Of a DNA stretch of 59,081 nucleotides, positions 51,969-59,081 are shown piece by piece (within the stretch, counting starts at the first letter, position 1; the number at the start of each line of letters is the position of its first letter). This DNA comes from Candidatus Acidiferrales bacterium (GTDB taxonomy: Bacteria; Acidobacteriota; Terriglobia; Acidiferrales; UBA7541): positions 1 through 59,081 of the forward strand of contig JASHRC010000201.1 of the NCBI GenBank assembly GCA_030037525.1. The letters run 5' to 3'. Under the pieces are notes generated by a model. That model saw only the letters and a program-made list of their open reading frames with translations, ran no database searches and was not told the DNA's origin. The translations under genes were made by a program, and so were the position numbers.

Positions 51969-53306
51969 CTAACCTTTCACCAGGTCGCGCAAAACCTGTT
52001 GAACGCGGTCGCGTTCGCTCATGTACTCCGCCTCGCTGATGGTGCCGGCCTCGCGACGCAACTCCAGTCTGAACAAAACGTCTCTCAAGTCATCGAGGCT
52101 GCCGCGAACGGCGCGATCGAGGTTCGCGGCGGTTCCTCCCTTGCCGGGAATCGGCCCGGACACTGCGGGGGGCCCTACCGAAGGGGTGGCCGCCGGGGCC
52201 TGTGATGTGGGCGTCCGAGCTTCGTTCGGCTTGCCGGCCAAGGCGACTTGAGGCTGGCGCCAAATGTAGATGAGCCCGAGTGCGAAAAGGGCTGCGAATC
52301 CGCCGAGGATGTACCACCTCACGCTGTCCAGGCGCGTGGGCAGAGTGGTCAAGCTGGCACTAGGTGCTGGGGCGCTCGAGTCGGCACGCGAGTTCACGGA
52401 AGGATTCTGCGTGTCGTCGGCGGCTTGATCGCTAGAACTCGATGGGGGCATCGGTCCTGTGCCGGAGATCGAGATAGCCTCGAGCGCATTGGCAGCAAAC
52501 GATTCCTTCATGAAGACGTTAAAGCCCTGCTGCTGGCCGGCGGTAGCGAACCCGTCTCCGGAGACCTCCATTCCCGGAGGCGCGAACACGGCAACTCGCT
52601 GGATCAAGTAGCGTGAACTGAATTTTAGCGAGGTCTGATTTCGAGGATAGGGGATTTTGTAAGACAGCCGGACGCTGCTGTCGCCCGGACGAAAAGGGGA
52701 ATCGATGGCCTGCCAATTCTTGCCCTTGCTGATTGGCGCCTGTTTCACAGGCATGCCGCTAGCACCGACGACAGCCACGTCGCCGAGCTGCGCATCGGCG
52801 GGAACCGCAAATTCAAATGAGTCGCCCGGCCGGTAGAACGCCACCGGGGGCTGCGTTTTATTGGTAAGCAAGTATTCTTCGTTGACGATCAGGTCAGAGC
52901 CGCTGGGTTCCAGAATGATCGCGCACGCGGTCACCGCTAAAGCGCTGGGCTTCTCGGTTGGCTCAAACACTTCGATATCGACGGTGGTTTTGCCCGGCGT
53001 TGCCGGCTCGTGATAGGTCACGCCGCGATAGATCGCCCGGATGAGCATGGGTTCATTGCCGAGCCCCGGATGATCGAGCTGGTAATGGCCGTTGGCGTCG
53101 GTTTTGGTTTGCGCCACCGGCGCCATGGTGCCCTGGAGCTGAATAAGAATCACGTCGATACCGGCGGCCGGCGTTCCGGTGGTGCCGTTGGTGACCGTGC
53201 CGGTCACAGTTCCCGCGAACGACCGAGAGGCCAGAAGCCCCCAAAGGAGGGCAGTCAAGAATAGCCTTCCCACCCCATCCATCTTTCGGCGTGGCAGGGC
53301 GATCAT
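51969..53306 (-). CDS. Ccm-operon protein with carboxypeptidase-regulatory domain
   Basis: A 445-aa membrane-anchored protein. A signal peptide (about 10-31) precedes a CarboxypepD_reg-like beta domain (about 33-110, TVTGTVTNGTTGTPAAGIDVILIQ). A second beta-rich region (110-280) and a Ser/Pro linker follow, then one membrane helix (WYILGGFAALFALGLIYIW, about 330-348). A cytoplasmic SHOCT-like helical hairpin ends the protein (LRDVLFRLELRREAGTISEAEYM). I know no named Ccm factor of this form. Its overlaps with the CcmI-like gene (4 bp) and near contact with ccmA imply a role in cytochrome c maturation. Confidence 0.75.
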   Translation of the reverse strand: MIALPRRKMDGVGRLFLTALLWGLLASRSFAGTVTGTVTNGTTGTPAAGIDVILIQLQGTMAPVAQTKTDANGHYQLDHPGLGNEPMLIRAIYRGVTYHEPATPGKTTVDIEVFEPTEKPSALAVTACAIILEPSGSDLIVNEEYLLTNKTQPPVAFYRPGDSFEFAVPADAQLGDVAVVGASGMPVKQAPISKGKNWQAIDSPFRPGDSSVRLSYKIPYPRNQTSLKFSSRYLIQRVAVFAPPGMEVSGDGFATAGQQQGFNVFMKESFAANALEAISISGTGPMPPSSSSDQAADDTQNPSVNSRADSSAPAPSASLTTLPTRLDSVRWYILGGFAALFALGLIYIWRQPQVALAGKPNEARTPTSQAPAATPSVGPPAVSGPIPGKGGTAANLDRAVRGSLDDLRDVLFRLELRREAGTISEAEYMSERDRVQQVLRDLVKG

Positions 53307-53635
53307 GCCCGGGGCACCTTGGGAGAAGCGGCTTGGCGCGTAGCCGGCGTGGGAGCGCCGCCGGTCACGGTGTCCATTTCAGCGAGCACGCGGGCTGCCT
53401 CGATTTCCAGCGATTGCTTGATCTCGTCGTAGTCCGTCTCGGAGAATTTTCCGGCGCGATACTCAAACCGCAGATCGCGCAAATTCTCGTAAATGGCATC
53501 GCGTCGGTCGAGAAGCTGATCGAGCTTGGTGCGATGCGGCGCAAAATCGGAGGGTTCGCGACGCACGCCAAAGACGAAAATCATGGCCGCAACCAGGAGC
53601 AGTGCACAGGCGACGCCGATGTCGAACTCACTCAT
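53303..53635 (-). CDS. CcmI N-terminus-like small membrane protein
   Basis: A 110-aa protein with one N-terminal helix (about residues 5-23). A helical pair follows, LDQLLDRRDAIYENLRDLRFEYRAGKFSETDYDEIKQSLEIEAARVL, which resembles the CcmI-1 cytoplasmic region after the first helix of CcmI. No TPR domain (CcmI-2) is present. It overlaps the upstream ccmH by eight bases and the next gene by four. CcmI chaperones apocytochromes, so a reduced or split CcmI is the best guess. Confidence 0.75.
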   Translation of the reverse strand: MSEFDIGVACALLLVAAMIFVFGVRREPSDFAPHRTKLDQLLDRRDAIYENLRDLRFEYRAGKFSETDYDEIKQSLEIEAARVLAEMDTVTGGAPTPATRQAASPKVPRA

Positions 53636-54119
53636 CGGTTTTGCTCTCCGCCTCGCGCCGCGCCCGGTCGAGTAGCTCGGAAGAAAGCGGCGTGCCGGCC
53701 GGGACCAGTCGGGCTCGCTCGCGCCAGCGCCGAACGAGTTCCCCTACAAGGTAGAGTGCAAGCAGGGGTACCAGGATCGGAAGGATCCAGACCAAGCCGG
53801 TAAAACCCTTCTTCGGCGGATCGACCAGCACCGTCGGGCCATACTCCTGGACGAAGGATTGCAAGATGACGTCGTCGGAATCACCTCGCGCCGTTCGTAG
53901 ATCGAGCTCCTTGAGCATCGTATGCGAATAGGTGCAGCCCACGTGATTGCATGCCGTCAGAATTTGATTGCAGCCGCAAACGCACATCAGCTTGGCCCCT
54001 AGACGCTTGGCGCGCTCGGTTTGTTGCCCGAGTGCAGGCGAAGCCGCGAGCGCCAACAGGAGAGCGGACGGGACCAGAAGCGCGCTCGGAAATCGACAGC
54101 GGGAGATTCTGCTAATCAT
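53628..54119 (-). CDS. ccmH: Cytochrome c maturation protein CcmH, variant Cys motif
   Basis: A 163-aa protein with signal peptide (1-31), the CcmH domain (about 34-100) and a C-terminal membrane helix (about 103-125). The redox motif, normally LRCxxCQN, reads LMCVCGCNQ with two more cysteines (Cys46, 48, 50, 57, 62). CcmH reduces apocytochrome CxxCH thiols together with CcmF. The track's 54266 start lies in ccmF. ATG 54119 overlaps the ccmF stop by eight bases. Confidence 0.9.
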   Translation of the reverse strand: MISRISRCRFPSALLVPSALLLALAASPALGQQTERAKRLGAKLMCVCGCNQILTACNHVGCTYSHTMLKELDLRTARGDSDDVILQSFVQEYGPTVLVDPPKKGFTGLVWILPILVPLLALYLVGELVRRWRERARLVPAGTPLSSELLDRARREAESKTDE

Positions 54120-56181
54120 GGCCTTTGGTTTGAACCATTCGAACGCCGGCCGGCACCGTCCGCGAGGCGGCGATTTCGCCCCAGGCGCGCTCGCTTGTGG
54201 GGCGCAGCACGAGCGCCGCCCTGCGATTCGGCAACATGGCCAGCCCGGTGCCGAGCACCACCACAATTCCGCCGAACCAGATCCATTTCACCAGCGGGTT
54301 GAGATAGGCGTGAATCACCGGCTTGCCCGTTTCCGGACTCGCACCGGCATAGACGACGTAGAGGTCGCGCAGCGGCGTGCTCTCGACGGCCACAATCGTT
54401 TCGGAAACTTGGCTGGCGAGATAGGTGCGGTGCTCGGGATAGAGCATCATTTCGGACTTGCCGTTGCGCAAGACTTCCAGAGTGGCGCGATCGGATGAGT
54501 AGTTGGCGGTGGAGGGCTGATCGAAGTTCTGGCAGAGAATGGCGTAGGGACCGAGCGCCAGGGTGTCGCCGACACTCATCTCTTTCTGGATGTCCTGATT
54601 GAAGGCCGAGCCGGAAATGCCGATGAAGATCAGCACGATGCCGAAGTGGATTACGTAGCCGCCGTAACGGCGCGTGTTGCGCAGGGAGAGCTCGCCGACG
54701 GCGGAAAGGAGGTTCCGTCGGTCCCGGGAGGCGATCACGCGCGCGCCGCGGTAGAACTCGGCGGCAATGGTCAAGGCGACGAACACCGAAAGAATCAGGC
54801 AGATGAGCGGGTAGAACTGGCGAAATCCAAGCGCGAACGCGACTGCACCGGCGGCGACTCCGCCCGCCAGCGGCCAGGCGAAATTTCGTTTCAGCGCATC
54901 AAAAGAGGTCTTGCGCCAGGCCAGCAGCGGGCCGACGCCCGTCAAAAACAAGAGAGCGAGTGCGATCGGCACGTTCACTTTGTTGAAGAACGGGGGCCCG
55001 ACGCTGATCTTCGCGCCAGTGACGGCTTCGGAAAGAACCGGGAAGAGCGTGCCCCACAGCACGGCAAAGCAGGCCGCCAGCAAAATCAGATTGTTGAAAA
55101 GGAAGCTGGATTCGCGCGAAACGAGCGAGTCCAGTTGATTGTCGCTACGCAGATAATCGCGGTTTTTCCACCACGCCGCGAGACACACCAGAAGGATGAT
55201 TCCGAGAAAGGTGAAGAACCAGCTGCCGATGGAGGACTCGGCAAACGCGTGCACCGAGCTCACCACGCCGGTGCGCGTGAGCGAAGTTCCCAGAATGCAC
55301 AGCATGAAGGTGACGAAGACAAGCCACACGTTCCAGACCTTCATCATGCCGCGCTTTTCCTGCATCATCACGGAGTGCAAAAATGCGGTGCCGGTGATCC
55401 ACGGTAGCAGCGCCGCGTTTTCGACCGGATCCCATGCCCAATATCCGCCCCAGCCGAGCACCGCGTACGCCCAGTGCGCCCCCAGCAAAATACCGACCGT
55501 CTGAAAGCACCAGGCGACCATGGTCCAGCGGCGCGTGATGTGAATCCACTTCTCTCCGGGATAGCGGCCCAGCAGCGCAGCCATGGCGAAGGCGAACGGC
55601 ACAGTGAAGCCCGTGTAGCCGAGGTACAGGATGGGCGGATGGATCACCATCTCGTAGTACTGCAGCAGCGGATTGAGCCCGCTGCCGTCAGAGAGACGCG
55701 CGACGTGCATCGCGCCGGAGGTGTCCATGCCGCCGAGCACGCGAAAAGGGCTGGCTATGAAATTGTTGAGAGTGAGAAAAAAAATCTGGACGCTGGCGAG
55801 TGTCACGCCGACATAGGGCATCAGTTCAGGATGCCGCTTGCGGTTCAGGAACAGCGCCAAGAAGGCATAGATCGAAAGCAGCCAGGTCCAGAAAAGCAAA
55901 GAGCCTTCCTGGCCTGCCCAGAGCGCCGAGAGCTTGTAATAAAGGGGTAGTGCGCGATTGCTATGTGCGGAGACGTAAGAGAGAGAAAAATCGTCGCTCC
56001 AGAAGCCGTACTCGACCGTCCCGACCGCCAGGGTGACGAGGCCGAAAACGGCCATGCCCGCGTTGCGCGCGGTTTTGGTGAGCAGAGGGCGGCGTTCTAG
56101 GATTCCGGCGATCCCGCCCACCGCTGCATACACGGCGGCGGCCAGCGCGAGCAGCAGCGCAAACGAGCCAAAAATGTCCAA
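54112..56181 (-). CDS. ccmF: Heme lyase CcmF
   Basis: A 689-aa membrane protein with about 15 helices. The WWD heme-binding domain is WGGYWAWDPVENAALLPWITGTA (about residues 237-259), and four conserved His residues are placed as in CcmF (for example HYA/HPP segments MVIHPPILYLGYTG and VIHFGIVLIF). It transfers heme from CcmE to the apocytochrome with CcmH. It follows ccmE by 17 bases and overlaps ccmH. Length is canonical. Confidence 0.95.
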   Translation of the reverse strand: MDIFGSFALLLALAAAVYAAVGGIAGILERRPLLTKTARNAGMAVFGLVTLAVGTVEYGFWSDDFSLSYVSAHSNRALPLYYKLSALWAGQEGSLLFWTWLLSIYAFLALFLNRKRHPELMPYVGVTLASVQIFFLTLNNFIASPFRVLGGMDTSGAMHVARLSDGSGLNPLLQYYEMVIHPPILYLGYTGFTVPFAFAMAALLGRYPGEKWIHITRRWTMVAWCFQTVGILLGAHWAYAVLGWGGYWAWDPVENAALLPWITGTAFLHSVMMQEKRGMMKVWNVWLVFVTFMLCILGTSLTRTGVVSSVHAFAESSIGSWFFTFLGIILLVCLAAWWKNRDYLRSDNQLDSLVSRESSFLFNNLILLAACFAVLWGTLFPVLSEAVTGAKISVGPPFFNKVNVPIALALLFLTGVGPLLAWRKTSFDALKRNFAWPLAGGVAAGAVAFALGFRQFYPLICLILSVFVALTIAAEFYRGARVIASRDRRNLLSAVGELSLRNTRRYGGYVIHFGIVLIFIGISGSAFNQDIQKEMSVGDTLALGPYAILCQNFDQPSTANYSSDRATLEVLRNGKSEMMLYPEHRTYLASQVSETIVAVESTPLRDLYVVYAGASPETGKPVIHAYLNPLVKWIWFGGIVVVLGTGLAMLPNRRAALVLRPTSERAWGEIAASRTVPAGVRMVQTKGHD

Positions 56182-56198
56182 AGATCCCCCTGCTGCCT

Positions 56199-56657
56199 TC
56201 AGCTACTTCCGGTCGGCGAACCCTGCGCGGGACTGATCGACGCTGGACTGGGCGGAGCAGGCCCGCCGGTTGGAGTCGCTTCATATTTCGATGCACATTT
56301 CGCCTGCACTTGCTCGGCCACGAATTCGCCGTCCGGCCGCAGGCGGCCCTCCACCAGGGCCTGCGCGCCGTCTCGGAACGTATCTGGAAGCGGATCGGTC
56401 CCCGCGTAACTTACCTGAAGCGATTTGCCCTGCTCCTCCAGAACAAAATCGACGCGGCCGTCGCGATGCTCGATCGACCCGGTGCGGACATTGCCGGAAA
56501 CCCGCATGCGCTGATGAAGTTGGGGAGCTTGAAGCGTGGAAAGCTCGCTGATCGTGTGGTAGTAGGTCTTGCTTTGCGTGTAGCCGACGTAGGCCAACAC
56601 CAAAAGCGTCAGCACGATAATCGCGGAACCGACCAGAAATTTCCTCTGGGCTTTCAA
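56199..56657 (-). CDS. ccmE: Heme chaperone CcmE, Cys-type
   Basis: A 152-aa protein with one N-terminal helix (about residues 7-26) and the OB-fold (about 40-118): RVSGNVRTGSIEHRDGRVDFVLEEQGKSLQVSYAG and ALVEGRL. The heme-attachment site reads AKCASKY, with Cys121 in place of the usual His and Tyr125, i.e. the CxxxY type described in Desulfovibrio and archaea. A Pro/Ser-rich tail follows. The TTG at 56657 has CGAGGG before it and begins KAQRKFLVG. The track start (56804) is upstream of the predicted promoter. Confidence 0.92.
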   Translation of the reverse strand: MKAQRKFLVGSAIIVLTLLVLAYVGYTQSKTYYHTISELSTLQAPQLHQRMRVSGNVRTGSIEHRDGRVDFVLEEQGKSLQVSYAGTDPLPDTFRDGAQALVEGRLRPDGEFVAEQVQAKCASKYEATPTGGPAPPSPASISPAQGSPTGSS

Positions 56658-56686
56658 ATCGCGCCCTCGTTTCGCAGGTACGAGAA

Positions 56687-56695
56687 ATTCTAACA
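56687..56695 (-). promoter_or_regulatory. Extended -10 promoter of the ccm operon
   Basis: TGT-TAGAAT on the minus strand matches an extended -10 (TGN-TATAAT with one mismatch). TTGGCA lies upstream but only 14 nt away, so the extended -10 probably compensates. Transcription would start near 56680, about 23 nt before the TTG of ccmE. Confidence 0.5.
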
Positions 56696-56872
56696 CAGCT
56701 GCAGATTGCCAATCGATTCTAATCAGGATGGGCCCCGGCAGAGCTTGCCGATCTCGGAAGAGGAGAATCAAGAGCCAAGAGCTGCTGCTTGCTCGAGGGA
56801 CCAACGGTAGAGCCGGCCGCTATGACGGCCTCAAACTACTTCTATGGGGTCGCGCGCCCCACTCAAGCGGCG

Positions 56873-57799
56873 CTACGCGAGCACGACCGGCTGGATTTCG
56901 GCGCGATTCCGACCAAGGTGTTTCGCCCGATAAAGGGCGGCATCTGCCTGTTTGACTAATTCAGCGAATTCAGGAGATGTCTTCCCGCAGAATCCGGCTG
57001 CACCGAAGCTGGCCGTGACGGTTACCTCGGCGCCGTTCAGCAGGAATTTCTCTGACATCAATTGCTGTCGAATCCGTTCGATGACCAGGCCGACTTCCGC
57101 CTGCTTGGCGTGTGTGAGGATTTGAACGAATTCCTCGCCTCCGGTGCGCCCGCAGATGTCGGACTTTCTTCCATTCGTCTTCAGGATTTCCGCGAACCGC
57201 TTCAGAACCGTGTCTCCGGCTTCATGCCCGAATCTGTCGTTGATGCTCTTAAAGTGGTCGAGATCGATGGCCACGACCCAGAAGGGAAAGCCATGTCGTG
57301 CGGCGCCGCTCAAAAGGCGGGGCGCCCAAGATTCGACCGCCCGGCGATTCGGCAAGCCCGTCAAAGAATCGGTGAGAGCGAGTTCCTCGAGCTCCCGATT
57401 CTTGGCTTCGATCTGGCGCTGCAGATCGATCAGCCTCTCGCCTACTCGTACGCGCGCCAGAAGCTCGTCCCGGTGAAAAGGCTTGGTGAGGTAATCATCG
57501 GCGCCCGCCGAGAGTCCTTTGACCACATTCTCTTTCTCCGCGTTGCTGGTCAGAAGGATGATGTAGGTGTAGGCAGCGTTTCGGTCAGCGCGGATTTTTT
57601 GACATAGCTCGATCCCGGTCAGGTCCGGCATCACCCAATCGGTGATCACGATGGCAGGATGCACCCGCTCGACGATCTCAATGGCCTCGCTGCCGGTGTT
57701 GGCAAAGCAAACCGTCCAGGCGTTTTCCGAAACCGCCTGTTCCACCAGCTTGCGGTAGACAGGTGAGTCGTCCGCGACCAATATCGTGGTACCGCTCAC
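56873..57799 (-). CDS. Response-regulator diguanylate cyclase (REC-GGDEF)
   Basis: A 308-aa PleD-like protein. A receiver domain (1-125) has the phosphorylatable Asp54 in VITDWVMPD and Lys in TKPF. A coiled linker (126-140) follows, then a GGDEF domain (about 141-300) with an active GGEEF (220-224) and a complete inhibitory RxxD site (RKSD, 211-214). It should make cyclic di-GMP when phosphorylated and be feedback inhibited. No partner kinase is adjacent. The ferredoxin-like gene lies 45 bp upstream on the same strand. Confidence 0.93.
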   Translation of the reverse strand: MSGTTILVADDSPVYRKLVEQAVSENAWTVCFANTGSEAIEIVERVHPAIVITDWVMPDLTGIELCQKIRADRNAAYTYIILLTSNAEKENVVKGLSAGADDYLTKPFHRDELLARVRVGERLIDLQRQIEAKNRELEELALTDSLTGLPNRRAVESWAPRLLSGAARHGFPFWVVAIDLDHFKSINDRFGHEAGDTVLKRFAEILKTNGRKSDICGRTGGEEFVQILTHAKQAEVGLVIERIRQQLMSEKFLLNGAEVTVTASFGAAGFCGKTSPEFAELVKQADAALYRAKHLGRNRAEIQPVVLA

Positions 57800-57844
57800 T
57801 GGCCGGGTGCCCTCATGGAAAACAGTGCGCCGCCTTCAGAGGCG

Positions 57845-58207
57845 CTACTGAGCGTTTGAGCCGTCCGCGGAATCCTGGGGGACGCTTCCCAGTTTCGCAC
57901 GCAGGCAGCCAACCAATTCAGGGGCGAGGTCCGAGATGGCCATGCCCTCCGAGACGATGAATTTACAGCTGAGGATTGGACGCGATTGGTCTTCGTCGGG
58001 CAACTGGCAGCGTACCCGGCAATACTGACACTCCTGGTTCCAGCAGAAGCGCCCATAGGGGACCGTTTCCGGGCTGATGAACTGAAAAGCGCGCAGAAGA
58101 GAGTTGCGCTCCGGCACCAGAAATGTCTTCCCCAGGACCGTGATCTCCACAAGTTTTTCGTACGGACGGAACACTTCCGACATCAGCGGAGCCTCGCCCT
58201 CTGCCAT
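57845..58207 (-). CDS. [2Fe-2S] ferredoxin-like protein
   Basis: A 120-aa protein with a plant-type ferredoxin pattern CWNQECQYC (Cys55, Cys60, Cys63) and a fourth Cys at 81 (ILSCKFIV), giving C-x4-C-x2-C-x17-C. VEITVLGKTFLVPERNSLLRAFQFI before it is the usual beta-grasp opening. An additional Cys67 is present. It could carry electrons or act as a small sensor subunit. Two starts are possible, ATG 58207 and ATG 58183, both with a GAGG in front. It precedes the diguanylate cyclase gene, but no functional link is known. Confidence 0.8.
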   Translation of the reverse strand: MAEGEAPLMSEVFRPYEKLVEITVLGKTFLVPERNSLLRAFQFISPETVPYGRFCWNQECQYCRVRCQLPDEDQSRPILSCKFIVSEGMAISDLAPELVGCLRAKLGSVPQDSADGSNAQ

Positions 58208-58398
58208 GGGATGAATGCCTCTGTGGCTTCAAACTAATGCAGCAGGAGCGTCGGAGCAATCAGAACAGATCCCCTGGTGCCTAATCTTCCACTGGCGAAA
58301 GGCGAAGGCCTACGAGAGAGGTTGCCTAAGCAGGAGCGAGCGGTTCGGCAGGTCGATCGAGTGCCGTCGGGCCAGGCAGGAGCGAGGATCCGGTAGCT

Positions 58399-59081
58399 TC
58401 AGGCGAAGAATTTGCCGATATGGCGAAACTTCTCAAACCGCGCGGCAAGCAGCCGATCGGGCGAAAGCCGCGAGAGCTCCTCGAGGGCGCGCCAGAGGGC
58501 AGGCTCGAGCAGTCGCGCCGCTGCTGCGTGGTCGGTCTGCGCGCCTTCCGGTGGCTCGGGCACGATTTCATCAATCAGCTTCAATTCCAGCAGATCGGGC
58601 GCGGTGATTTTCAGCGCTTCGGCTGCTATTTCCGCCTTGGTAGAGTCGCGCCACATGATCGAAGCGCAGCCCTCGGGCGAGATCACCGAGTAGATCGAGT
58701 TTTCCAGCATCAGCACGCGGTCTCCGACGGCAATGGCCAGAGCGCCCCCCGAGCCGCCCTCGCCGGTGATGACAACGATGATCGGAACGGCGAGCCGCGA
58801 CATCTCGCGAATGTTGTAGGCGATGGCCTCCGCCTGCCCGCGCTCTTCCGCATCGATTCCCGGGTACGCGCCTTGGGTGTCGACGAATACAAGAATCGGA
58901 CGGCCAAACTTGGCCCCCAGCCGCATAGCGCGCAGGGCCTTGCGATAGCCCTCGGGTTTGGCCTGCCCGAAATTGCGAGCCAAGCGCTGTTTGGTGTCGC
59001 GGCCCTTCTGATTGCCGACCACCAGCACAGGCCGGCCGTGAAATCGCGCCATGCCGGTGATCAAGGCGGCGTCATCGGAAA
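58399..59081 (-). CDS. accA: Acetyl-CoA carboxylase carboxyltransferase subunit alpha (partial)
   Basis: The last 226 codons of AccA; the 5' part lies beyond the window. The frame is open to 59081. Visible motifs are [42 protein letters not shown] (biotin/CoA site), [25 protein letters not shown], and [15 protein letters not shown]. The enzyme transfers CO2 from biotin to acetyl-CoA to form malonyl-CoA for fatty acid synthesis. The track's start at 59064 is only an internal Leu codon. Confidence 0.95.
   Translation of the reverse strand, partial: SDDAALITGMARFHGRPVLVVGNQKGRDTKQRLARNFGQAKPEGYRKALRAMRLGAKFGRPILVFVDTQGAYPGIDAEERGQAEAIAYNIREMSRLAVPIIVVITGEGGSGGALAIAVGDRVLMLENSIYSVISPEGCASIMWRDSTKAEIAAEALKITAPDLLELKLIDEIVPEPPEGAQTDHAAAARLLEPALWRALEELSRLSPDRLLAARFEKFRHIGKFFA

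Noticed and set aside
1-59081. Mobile elements, prophage, CRISPR arrays or tRNA genes
   Set aside because: No transposase, integrase, regularly spaced repeats or cloverleaf-like sequence was found in any intergenic gap.

Overview
The window is a high-GC chromosomal segment of about 59 kb, most probably from a member of the Acidobacteriota (Terriglobia-like). That placement is inference from content: an Oar-like TonB-dependent receptor of about 1340 aa with a carboxypeptidase-regulatory N-domain, a meso-DAP Gram-negative dcw cluster, a DUF507 pair, an NtrY/NtrX pair and a System I cytochrome c maturation operon with Cys-type CcmE. No rRNA, tRNA, CRISPR array, transposase or prophage gene was seen.

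Region 1 (1-17.8 kb) is a complete co-directional dcw cluster: mraZ, rsmH, ftsL, ftsI, murE, murF, mraY, murD, ftsW, murG, murC, murB, ftsQ, ftsA, ftsZ. A strong promoter and a 10-bp-phased MraZ operator array precede it, and an intrinsic terminator overlaps the ftsZ stop. There is no ddl gene. A 26-codon leader ORF containing a hairpin sits between ftsL and ftsI.

Region 2 (17.8-21.3 kb) looks like a protein-homeostasis island: hsp20 behind tandem CRP/FNR-like palindromes, an 80-aa protein coupled to an ArsA-type ATPase that has its own HSP20-like C-terminal domain, and a divergent DUF3891 protein. Region 3 (21.3-37.2 kb) is a mosaic of short accessory units: the Oar receptor with a small upstream ORF and palindromes, a RidA/acetamidase pair, a cytochrome c with a sulfite-oxidase-like fold coupled to a DUF2165 membrane protein, an APC permease, an exported double-VOC protein, a predicted lipoprotein SAM hydroxide adenosyltransferase, an S1/P1 nuclease, a methyltransferase, an IPT/TIG-like protein, an NHL-repeat protein and a DUF4159 protein.

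Region 4 (37.4-49.6 kb) is mostly housekeeping: split-alpha proton-translocating transhydrogenase (pntAA-pntAB-pntB), a YjbQ/UPF0047 protein, era, then on the minus strand serC, an EndoIII-like glycosylase, ntrY and ntrX, followed by a DUF507 tandem pair and a secreted M48 metalloprotease. Region 5 (49.6-56.7 kb) is a minus-strand ccm operon in the order ccmE-F-H-(CcmI-like)-(carboxypeptidase-regulatory protein)-A-B-C-D. CcmE carries a Cys in place of the usual heme-binding His, CcmH has a five-cysteine version of its redox motif, and ccmD (54 aa) is absent from the supplied ORF track. The window closes with a response-regulator diguanylate cyclase, a [2Fe-2S] ferredoxin-like protein and the 3' part of accA.

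No single wholly new system is proven. The best candidates for something undescribed are the hsp20/ArsA-HSP20/80-aa/DUF3891 locus, the lipoprotein SAM hydrolase with a CRP-like site near -62, the Mo-fold cytochrome c plus DUF2165 pair, and the Ccm system with Cys-CcmE, variant CcmH and an apparently split CcmI function.
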